A stretch of 54,922 nt of DNA from contig JAEYYW010000120.1 of assembly GCA_023428265.1 (NCBI GenBank), positions 1-54,922 on the forward strand. Reading direction: 5' to 3'. The notes beneath the pieces are model-generated. The model had not been told where the DNA came from. It saw only the letters and a program-made list of their open reading frames with translations, and made no database searches. Positions 48,520-54,922 of this stretch are shown in pieces. The DNA comes from Bacillota bacterium. Lineage in GTDB: Bacteria; Bacillota; Clostridia; Christensenellales; UMGS416. The translations under genes were made by a program, and so were the position numbers. The stretch's first letter is position 1; every line of letters starts with the position of its first letter.

Positions 48520-50076
48520 TTATGGATCCGATTGAACCACACACTCCCTTGGGAGAATGGGAAAATCTCCTCCGGCACCCTGCACAGGATAGGTGAAATG
48601 CCACCACTCCTTGTCATACGGCTGGAAGCCGTATTTCATCATTGTCTGCCGGAGCAGCAACCGGTTGTTTGCCTCTGATTCGGAGCACCCCTTACACCGA
48701 TAGGCGGACAGCTCGCCGAAAAAATCAAAGGGCCCGCCCATATTGACGGCGTCGCCGCTGCCCCAGCTCACAAGGGAAAGATCCACGGTGCCGCCCAGCC
48801 GATGGTTGGATTTTCTCGCCACATATTGCCCGGGGATCTCAATTTTCTCCAGATTCGGGTAATACTCCTGCTTGGTGGAAGTCTCCTCCAGGTCTTCGGC
48901 CCAGGCAATCATTGCGTCGGTGGCCTGCTGCGGCCGGTAGGCGTCAAAAACACGCAGGCCGATGGCGGCATCACGCCAGTCGGCAGCCGCCAGCATCAGC
49001 GCCTCGATGGCCTCCAGCCGCATCACAGCCTGCGGAGACTCATATCCGGCAAGCTTCTTACCGGTGAAGTTGTTGTCGGTGAAATAGCGGATGTCCAGTT
49101 GCGCATCGGGGATGAAATCATCCACATAGCCCCAGCCCTCAGGCAGGCAGGCGATCCCCCATTCCCGCTGCATCAGAGCGGCAATCTGCGCTTCTGTGCC
49201 CTGCACCAGCACAGGCCGCGCCGAATAATCCAGCCAGCATAGCAGCTCTTCCATGTGGGCCTTGGAGATGGCGGTGCATCCAAGGGTCGGTTCATCCGGC
49301 CCCGGCCAGACATGCAGAAAGATGGCGCTCCCCTGCCCCGGCTCCGCCACGTCGTTGTAGTGCACAACCAAGGCATGCTCATAGGGAGCGGTCTTCTTCA
49401 GGTCTTCACCGTCACCGCATTTGGCGGCGGAGCAGCGCACCCATCGGTTGTAAAACGGAGAAGAAGCGTCATCCACCCAACGGTCACGGCTGTCCACTTT
49501 GCGATACTGATAGGTCATACCTACCGGTTTTGCTGCCCAGCCAAAGGCGGAACCCAGCAGAAAAGCGCCACTGGGAGCTTTTCCGTCGCCCTCCCTTTGC
49601 TTGGAGACACCGTTTTTGCCGACCAAGGCCGGCCATGGCCCTGCCACAGCCTTCCATCCGCCGGCAGAGCATTCATACAGCCACATGGCAGCCACCGGTG
49701 AATCTTCCGACAAGGCCATTACCACAATTGCCTGTCTGCCGCTCCAACGGGCAGCCAGCCCCGGAGACACAGCATCTTCCAGGTATGCAGGGTCAGGTTC
49801 CGGCACAGGAACCGGCTCTCCGGTCCCGACCGGCTCGGATGTATCCTCGGGCACCGGAGCAGCCGGTTGCTCCGTCGTCTCTTGCATAGGGGTTTCCGAT
49901 GTAAAGATCTCAGCCATGGGCTCTCCCCGGGACGGCAGCGGAGTTGCGTCAGCCCTGCCGCCGGAGCCGGTTGCCGCCACGCGCCGCGGCAGCAATCCCA
50001 GGAACAGCACGATGCCTCTCCGGCAGCAAGACCTTCGCACAGACGCCCCATCTATCCTATGCGGCGCTGACGGCAC
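48520..50076 (-). CDS. L,D-transpeptidase / VanX-like D-Ala-D-Ala dipeptidase fusion
   Basis: 518 residues with two cell-wall enzyme domains. Residues about 110-290 form a YkuD/ErfK-like L,D-transpeptidase with H255 and C267 in FLHVWPGPDEPTLGCTAIS. Residues about 300-515 form a VanX/DdpX (M15D) dipeptidase: R381 in DAYRPQ, zinc ligands H425 and D432 in SNHRLGGTVD, catalytic E490 and ligand H493 in EWWHF. A Pro/Glu/Thr-rich linker (50-100) follows a short hydrophobic segment (GIVLFLGLL) that may be a weak signal anchor. The start is uncertain. It could remove D-Ala-D-Ala ends and form 3-3 crosslinks; inference. Confidence 0.85.
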   Translation of the reverse strand: MPSAPHRIDGASVRRSCCRRGIVLFLGLLPRRVAATGSGGRADATPLPSRGEPMAEIFTSETPMQETTEQPAAPVPEDTSEPVGTGEPVPVPEPDPAYLEDAVSPGLAARWSGRQAIVVMALSEDSPVAAMWLYECSAGGWKAVAGPWPALVGKNGVSKQREGDGKAPSGAFLLGSAFGWAAKPVGMTYQYRKVDSRDRWVDDASSPFYNRWVRCSAAKCGDGEDLKKTAPYEHALVVHYNDVAEPGQGSAIFLHVWPGPDEPTLGCTAISKAHMEELLCWLDYSARPVLVQGTEAQIAALMQREWGIACLPEGWGYVDDFIPDAQLDIRYFTDNNFTGKKLAGYESPQAVMRLEAIEALMLAAADWRDAAIGLRVFDAYRPQQATDAMIAWAEDLEETSTKQEYYPNLEKIEIPGQYVARKSNHRLGGTVDLSLVSWGSGDAVNMGGPFDFFGELSAYRCKGCSESEANNRLLLRQTMMKYGFQPYDKEWWHFTYPVQGAGGDFPILPRECVVQSDP

Positions 50077-50184
50077 AAAATGCCAGCCGCAGGCCGGGCC
50101 CGGCGCCGCATGTCCGGTTCCACTTGCACCGGGCGGCGCTGTTGGGGTAAACTGGGAGCATCACACACCGGAGGACCCCATCGC

Positions 50185-50973
50185 ATGCGGATGGACTACC
50201 ACCTTCACAGTGCATTTTCCGGAGACGGCCGCTCCTCCATCGGGCAGGTCTGCCGGGCGGCGATGGGCAAGGGGCTCACCCACATCGCCATCACCGACCA
50301 TCACGACATCGGCAACAAACCTTTCATGCTGAAAGAGTTCAGCGGGTATCTTCTGGAGTTGGCGCAAGCGCGGGCCGATTACCCGGGCATCAACCTGGCT
50401 TTCGGCCTGGAGATGGACTACCGCCCGGAAACCTGGCAGCAGATGAAGGCCATTCCGGCGCAGCTGGGCCTGGACTTCGCGCTGCTTTCGCTGCATTTCG
50501 TTGACGGCGTGGACCCCTACCTGCCCGAATATTTTGAGCACCGCACACAGCAGGAGGGCTATCGGCACTATCTTGCCCGGCTGGCCGAGATGATCGGCTG
50601 CACCGAGGGCCCCTGGGTCTTGGCACATATCGCCTATGTGGCGAAGTTTGCCCGGTTTCCCGACCCGACGCTGCGATATGGCGACTACGCCGACGAGCTG
50701 GATGAAGTGCTTCGGCGCGCAGTCCATAAGGGATACGGGCTGGAGGTGAACGCCTCCGGCATTAAAAACGGCGCCGGTCTGCTGCCGGGGGCCGATATCC
50801 TACGCCGCTTCCGGGAGCTGGGCGGCGAGATCGTAACCACCGGCAGCGACGCCCACGCCGCCGAAGACACAGGCCGGTGGATCACCGAAGCCACGGAGGC
50901 AGTGCGGGCGGCGGGGTTCCGCTATTTGGCAATGTACAAAAGCCTAAAGCCCGAGTTCATAAAAATCGACTGA
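50185..50973 (+). CDS. PHP-domain phosphoesterase (HisJ-like)
   Basis: A 262-residue PHP protein. Metal-binding motifs DYHLHSAFSGDG, ITDHHD, GLEMDY and GSDAHAAEDTG are all present. It resembles histidinol phosphatases, but no his genes are nearby, so another phosphoester is possible. ATG 50185 follows GGAGG by ten bases; a longer frame upstream has no ribosome site. The next gene starts eight bases after its stop. Confidence 0.9.
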   Translation: MRMDYHLHSAFSGDGRSSIGQVCRAAMGKGLTHIAITDHHDIGNKPFMLKEFSGYLLELAQARADYPGINLAFGLEMDYRPETWQQMKAIPAQLGLDFALLSLHFVDGVDPYLPEYFEHRTQQEGYRHYLARLAEMIGCTEGPWVLAHIAYVAKFARFPDPTLRYGDYADELDEVLRRAVHKGYGLEVNASGIKNGAGLLPGADILRRFRELGGEIVTTGSDAHAAEDTGRWITEATEAVRAAGFRYLAMYKSLKPEFIKID

Positions 50974-50981
50974 GGTATCGT

Positions 50982-51932
50982 ATGCGCAACATTGTGGTCA
51001 TGCACCAGTTTCCACAGCACCTTCTCGACAAACTTGCCGCACAATTCCCGCAGATGCGGTTCGTGCCCATGCCAAAACCCTATGACCCCTCCCTGATGAC
51101 AGACGCGGAAGTGCTCTTCGGCTGGGGCAACCGGGGCATGCTTGACAATGCCGGGAACTTGAAGTGGCTGCACAGCATGTCCGCCGGTGTGGACATGTTT
51201 TTGGATGAGGTAGACAGCCTTTATGGAGCAAGCCTGCAGGTGAGCTGCAGCGCGGGCATTTACGGCGTGCCGATTTCAGAGCATCTGCTGGCGCTGATGC
51301 TGGCGTTATCGCACCAAATTGGCCGGAGCGTGCAAAACATGCCTGATGGCCGCTGGCGCGGCGTGCCCCACTGCCGCGAGCTGACCGGCTCCACGGTTGG
51401 CATTGTGGGCTACGGCGACATCGGCAGCCATCTGGCGTCGCTGCTCAAACCATTCCGGTGCGAGGTGCTCGGGTTCAAGCGCTCAAAGGTGGAAAAGCCG
51501 GACGCAGTGGATGAAATGCTATATGGCGACGAGGGGCTGGACACGCTGATGGCCCGATCCGATTATGTATGCATCTGCCTGCCGGGCACGGAGAAGACGA
51601 AAAAGCTGATTGACCGCAGGCGCATCGCGCTGATGAAGCCCACAGCGGCGCTGATCAACATCGGCCGGGGCTATATCGTGGACATAGACGCGCTCACCGA
51701 GGCTCTGGCTGCCGGGAAAATCGCGGGGGCCGGCCTTGACGTGACCGAGCCGGAGCCGCTGCCGCCGGAGCACCCCCTCTGGAAGCAGCCAAACGCGATC
51801 ATCACACCGCACATCGCCGGCTACACCGAGCGCTGGGAGGATCGCCAGATTGAGTTCTTCTCCCGAAATCTTGAGGCCTATCTGGCGGGGGAACAGCTGC
51901 CCGGCGCGGTGGACCGGGTGCACCGCTACTGA
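50982..51932 (+). CDS. NAD-dependent D-2-hydroxyacid dehydrogenase
   Basis: A 316-residue dehydrogenase. The Rossmann motif GIVGYGDIGSHLASLL lies near residue 137; catalytic residues are in INIGRGYIVD, AGLDVTEPEPLP (Glu) and ITPHIAGYTE (His). It reduces a 2-oxoacid to the D-hydroxyacid; the exact substrate is unknown. ATG 50982 follows GAGGT. Co-transcribed with the PHP gene. Confidence 0.9.
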   Translation: MRNIVVMHQFPQHLLDKLAAQFPQMRFVPMPKPYDPSLMTDAEVLFGWGNRGMLDNAGNLKWLHSMSAGVDMFLDEVDSLYGASLQVSCSAGIYGVPISEHLLALMLALSHQIGRSVQNMPDGRWRGVPHCRELTGSTVGIVGYGDIGSHLASLLKPFRCEVLGFKRSKVEKPDAVDEMLYGDEGLDTLMARSDYVCICLPGTEKTKKLIDRRRIALMKPTAALINIGRGYIVDIDALTEALAAGKIAGAGLDVTEPEPLPPEHPLWKQPNAIITPHIAGYTERWEDRQIEFFSRNLEAYLAGEQLPGAVDRVHRY

Positions 51933-52008
51933 CCGGAGACAAGCCCATGCAGGGCCTTGCGGTGCGCCGCCCCGGCAACATCAGGAGTGTGCATGAGGAG
52001 GGATCCGG

Positions 52009-52800
52009 ATGTCACTGCATTGTGTGGAGATGGGAAACAAAAATGGGCCAACCATTGTGTTTGTGCACGGCGGGGGCATGGCCGGCTGGATGTGGAAAAA
52101 GCAATGGGAATCTTTTCAGGACTACCATCTGCTGATCCCTGACCTGCCGGACCACGGCATGTCCAAACAAGAGGGCGCCATCGACATCCAGGACAGCGCC
52201 GGGCGCATCGCAGACCTGATTCGCGAGAAGGCCAATGGCGGACATGCCTATGTGGTGGGCCATTCGCTGGGGGCAAAAATCATTGTTCAGCTGCTGGCAG
52301 ACCACCCGGAGTTGGTGAGCAGGGCCGTTGTGGCCAGCGCTTTGTTTCGCCCCATCCCCATGCTCAACATGATGCTGAACATGCCGGCATATCGCTTGAC
52401 CGTGCGGTTGCTCAAATGCAAAGCCATACTGGATATGCAAGCAAGGCAGTTTGATTTCCCGGATGCCGAATATGAGGAAAACTTCAAGCTGGAAGCAGCC
52501 GGAGAAACCGCCGAAATGCTTGAACGGATCTATGCCCAACTGAACAAATACCTGCAGCTTCCGCAGGGCCTTGGCGGGGCTGACGCGCCCACACTCGTCC
52601 TTTGCGGGGAAAAGGAACCCAAAGCGATGCGGCAGTCTGCACGGGATGTGGCCTGTGCGCTCCCGAACGGGAAAGCCTATTTGATCAAAGGAGCCAAGCA
52701 CAACTTCCCCTGGGCGCAATCCGATGCGTTCAACCAAGCGGTCAGAGCATGGCTAGAAGATGTTCCGATGGAGAACCCGCTGCTCCGCGCAGCTGATTAG
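52009..52800 (+). CDS. Alpha/beta hydrolase
   Basis: A 263-residue hydrolase. HGGGMAGWMW forms the oxyanion region, GHSLGAK the nucleophile elbow (Ser), with the Asp in the GEKEP region unclear and the His in KGAKHNFPW. Substrate unknown. GAGGAGGG precedes ATG. It is 76 bases after the dehydrogenase and probably in the same transcript, ended by the terminator at 52814. Confidence 0.9.
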   Translation: MSLHCVEMGNKNGPTIVFVHGGGMAGWMWKKQWESFQDYHLLIPDLPDHGMSKQEGAIDIQDSAGRIADLIREKANGGHAYVVGHSLGAKIIVQLLADHPELVSRAVVASALFRPIPMLNMMLNMPAYRLTVRLLKCKAILDMQARQFDFPDAEYEENFKLEAAGETAEMLERIYAQLNKYLQLPQGLGGADAPTLVLCGEKEPKAMRQSARDVACALPNGKAYLIKGAKHNFPWAQSDAFNQAVRAWLEDVPMENPLLRAAD

Positions 52801-52813
52801 CCGCTGACAAGCA

Positions 52814-52850
52814 AAAGCCGAAGCCACGGCAAACGCGTGGCTTCGGCTTT
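52814..52850. terminator. Bidirectional terminator
   Basis: AAAGCCGAAGCCACG / CGTGGCTTCGGCTTT is a perfect 15-bp stem with a 7-base loop, between convergent operons. Confidence 0.85.
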
Positions 52851-52865
52851 GCTGTCAAATATGAC

Positions 52866-53309
52866 TCAGGTCGCCTGGCCGGCAACCGCGGCATCGTTTT
52901 CGCTGTCATCGGCGATACCGTAAAGCTCCCTGCCCTGCAGGTTGAGCCGAGACCGCTCAGAATCCACCAAGGCGGAGATCCTCTCCTTCACCTTGTCAGA
53001 CTTTTTCACATTGAGGATCCTGAACTCCGGCGATGTGGCGTCACCGGAGATGATCACGATTGTGCCAAGGCCCAGCAGGCGCTGCCCCAGCGTGCGGATC
53101 AACCGCATGTCCAGCACACGGTAGAGCAGGATCTCATCCTCAATGACCGTGAAAAAGCCCTTCTTCAGCACCAGCTTGCGCGGAAAGAGCGAATACCTGG
53201 TGAATGACCACGGCAAGCCCAGAAAGGTGCGCTTGCGGTCCTTCCACAAAAGCTCGGCACCGGCCGCTCCATTTTCCAGGTCAAATCCTGCCTTTTCATG
53301 CTTGGCCAT
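52866..53309 (-). CDS. PH-like domain protein
   Basis: 147 residues with a bacterial PH-type core: YSLFPRKLVLKKGFFTVIED, EILLYRVLDMRLIRTLGQRL and TIVIISGDATSPEFRILNVK. Soluble, no membrane segment, unlike most bPH_2 proteins. I chose ATG 53309 after GAGGTGG. Third gene after padR and the HAAS protein; probably the same transcript (65-base gap). Confidence 0.8.
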   Translation of the reverse strand: MAKHEKAGFDLENGAAGAELLWKDRKRTFLGLPWSFTRYSLFPRKLVLKKGFFTVIEDEILLYRVLDMRLIRTLGQRLLGLGTIVIISGDATSPEFRILNVKKSDKVKERISALVDSERSRLNLQGRELYGIADDSENDAAVAGQAT

Positions 53310-53374
53310 GGGCCGCCACCTCTTCAAAGTTTTCCATTATTCTACAGCGATTGCAGACAATCCGCAATGGCTTC

Positions 53375-54382
53375 TCAGGCCCTGTCCTTTACGATCCTGA
53401 TGCTTATCTTCACCACTTCGACCACACTGGCGATGATGATCACGACGAACACCCAGACAAACTGCGCCTGCAGGATTTTTATAACCGTATTGCTGCCGCC
53501 GATCATCACCTCTGTGTTGAGCAGGGCGGGCCCGCTCATCATCATGGCAACTACCACAATGTCATACAAATGCAGCACAATGTCGGCGATTCTTGTGCCC
53601 AGGCGCCAGCGGCCCTGTGCGAGGACCATTGCGTGCAACGCCAGCGAAAGCGCCCAGCCGATGTTCCACAGCGGCAGATAAACATCCAGCGCCTGCTGGG
53701 CAAGCACGGGCACACTGGCCCACTGCCCGGTGGCATCCTGTGCGTAAAAGGCAACCAGGCCGGGCATCGCGTTGAAGAGCACGAGGGCGATCACAGTGAA
53801 CACAATTGTGACAATGGAATCCGCCGGCTTCCAGGCGTCTTTTGATTTCGGCACCGGTGGCAGCTTCTTCGGCTCCCAGGGCTCATCACTGCCTGCCTTG
53901 CCCCCGCGCCGGGTTATGCCACGCTCAATCCCCCAGAACACGACGGTGACCACGCCGACAACGCCCCACACAGAGGACACAAAGCTGGCCAGAAACTGCA
54001 GCACATGGCTGCCGATACTGCCGGTGGCAGCGGGAGCAAAAGCATAACCAACGAAGCTGCTCACAAACAGCCCCAGCGCCAACGCGCCAATGACGATCCA
54101 GAGCACCATGCGGTAAAACGGGTAAAGCTTCGGCCCGATCACAAATTTCTCACCCGCATAGCGCGCCGCCACATCGTCCGGCGACCCAAACTCCTTGAGC
54201 ACAGCCGCCATATCCGCTTCGGTGGGTTCAGCGTCACCGATACGCGCTTCCAGCGCGTCCAGCAGAAGGGACTTCAACTCTTTCTCAATGTCTTCCCGTT
54301 GTTTGGCCGGCAGCCTCCTGCCCACATCATAAATATACCTGTCCAGCATCTCCATCGGTTCCATGCGGTTTTCTCCCTTCAT
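53375..54382 (-). CDS. HAAS-domain multi-pass membrane protein
   Basis: 335 residues. Residues 1-80 form a HAAS/DUF1700-type helical domain (YIYDVGRRLPAKQREDIEKE, then FGSPDDVAARYAG). About six to eight membrane segments follow, split by a charged loop near 160-185 (EPWEPKKLPPVPKSKD). HAAS proteins typically lie beside PadR regulators and are thought to sense or relay membrane signals. It overlaps padR by four bases (ATGA). Confidence 0.87.
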   Translation of the reverse strand: MKGENRMEPMEMLDRYIYDVGRRLPAKQREDIEKELKSLLLDALEARIGDAEPTEADMAAVLKEFGSPDDVAARYAGEKFVIGPKLYPFYRMVLWIVIGALALGLFVSSFVGYAFAPAATGSIGSHVLQFLASFVSSVWGVVGVVTVVFWGIERGITRRGGKAGSDEPWEPKKLPPVPKSKDAWKPADSIVTIVFTVIALVLFNAMPGLVAFYAQDATGQWASVPVLAQQALDVYLPLWNIGWALSLALHAMVLAQGRWRLGTRIADIVLHLYDIVVVAMMMSGPALLNTEVMIGGSNTVIKILQAQFVWVFVVIIIASVVEVVKISIRIVKDRA

Positions 54383-54714
54383 TGCCTCTCCAGCATCCCG
54401 TTCATTACCTTGGCCATATCATCCCACTCCACCGTGAGCTGCCGCAGCACCTCCTGGCCCCGACCGCTCAACACGTAGTATCGGCGGGGCCGCGCTTCCT
54501 CCAAAGACCAGTCACTGTCCAGCAGCCCTTGCTTTTCCAACCGCCGCAGAAGGGGGTAAAGGGTGCCCTGCTCCACTTCCATGCCCTTTTCCGCAAGCCT
54601 CTGTGACAAGGAATATCCATACTGCCGATCGGTGAGCTGGCTCAGCACGCAGAGCACCAGTGTGCCGCGCCGAAGCTCTGACAACAATCCCTCCATTGTT
54701 TCATCCGGTTTCAA
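54379..54714 (-). CDS. PadR-family transcriptional regulator
   Basis: About 111 residues. The winged helix is clear (LRRGTLVLCVLSQLTDRQYG, then EQGTLYPLLRRLEKQGLL) with RYYVLSGRGQEVL in the wing. I chose TTG 54714, nine bases after AGAGGTG; a GTG four codons earlier lies inside the Shine-Dalgarno. The palindromic operator in its promoter suggests autoregulation. Confidence 0.92.
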   Translation of the reverse strand: MKPDETMEGLLSELRRGTLVLCVLSQLTDRQYGYSLSQRLAEKGMEVEQGTLYPLLRRLEKQGLLDSDWSLEEARPRRYYVLSGRGQEVLRQLTVEWDDMAKVMNGMLERQ

Positions 54715-54743
54715 GTTGTGTATCACCTCTTGCTTTCAAATTC

Positions 54744-54773
54744 ATTATACTGTGTGCCACACATTATTGTCAA
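54744..54773 (-). promoter_or_regulatory. padR promoter with palindromic operator
   Basis: On the minus strand, TTGACA (54773-54768) and TATAAT (54749-54744) are 18 bases apart. The spacer holds the perfect palindrome TGTGTG-G-CACACA (54751-54763), close to the ATGT-N8-ACAT type bound by PadR. Binding would block polymerase. Confidence 0.8.
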
Positions 54774-54898
54774 CAAGCAATTTCAAAATGATTTTCACCT
54801 GAAATCACCACTTTCCCGCCGCCAACATATGGTGCAGTAACCGAAGTTTTGGCGACGGCCAACAGACATGGCTGCGGCAAACTTTCTTGGAGGATCCT

Positions 54899-54922
54899 AT
54901 GCTTGAACCGACATTACATACC
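54899..54922 (+). CDS. Start of the next gene (8 codons only)
   Basis: GGAGG lies five bases before ATG 54899; MLEPTLHT is all that is visible. Too short to identify. It is divergent from padR and so could share its regulation. Confidence 0.45.

Overview
The window looks like chromosome from an anaerobic, spore-forming member of the Clostridia, probably an uncultivated gut-type lineage. Evidence is Spo0A at 47085-47864, a SipL-like DUF3794/LysM spore-coat protein at 40313-41830, Firmicutes gene orders (tig-clpP-clpX; rimP-nusA-ylxR-ylxQ-infB-rbfA-nrnA-truB), AGGAGG ribosome sites, TTGACA/TATAAT promoters and a rather GC-rich coding sequence. Genus cannot be read from the sequence. No insertion sequence, prophage or CRISPR array is visible.

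Layout. 1-1482: the end of a BspA/InlB-repeat/FN3 surface protein and a decayed hydrolase tail. 1581-4771: clpX (with a one-base frameshift), clpP, tig. 5085-9532: a PH-domain protein, nadE, a uridine-kinase-like gene and an MFS exporter. 9661-10851: six tRNAs (Leu-TAA; Cys, Gly, Phe and Val in one transcript; Leu-GAG) with a small AT-rich gene between them. 10937-14418: a DEAD-box helicase, a phytoene-desaturase-like flavoprotein and a duplicated fragment of the helicase tail. 14445-19383: a BMP-type nucleoside ABC importer. 19677-23460: thymidine kinase, then a Rieske oxygenase paired with a second phytoene-desaturase-like flavoprotein.

23586-27754 is a five-gene operon joining the COG1900 (DUF39), NIL-ferredoxin and COG2122 (UPF0280) proteins, known from homocysteine/persulfide synthesis in methanogens, to an isoprenylcysteine-methyltransferase-like membrane protein and a PatB/MalY C-S lyase. 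27881-29223 carries ribF and a zinc-ribbon protein. 29288-36887 is the translation and transcription operon, driven by a strong promoter at 37018-37046. 37392-46696 holds small metabolic genes, TerC, the SipL-like gene, an AAA ATPase, a frameshifted gene and a three-gene ABC-2 exporter. 46835-46957 is an orphan small-RNA candidate. 47085-54922 contains spo0A with two 0A boxes, a small basic protein, an L,D-transpeptidase/VanX-like fusion, a PHP phosphoesterase, a D-2-hydroxyacid dehydrogenase, an alpha/beta hydrolase and a PadR-HAAS-PH operon with a palindromic operator.

Most worth a second look: the sulfur operon, the Rieske/flavoprotein pair in an apparent anaerobe, the switch-like small RNA beside spo0A, the transpeptidase/dipeptidase fusion, the thymidine kinase lacking two zinc ligands, and a family of short GC-rich palindromes. 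Two single-base frameshifts (clpX and 42896-43973) suggest the assembly should be checked.
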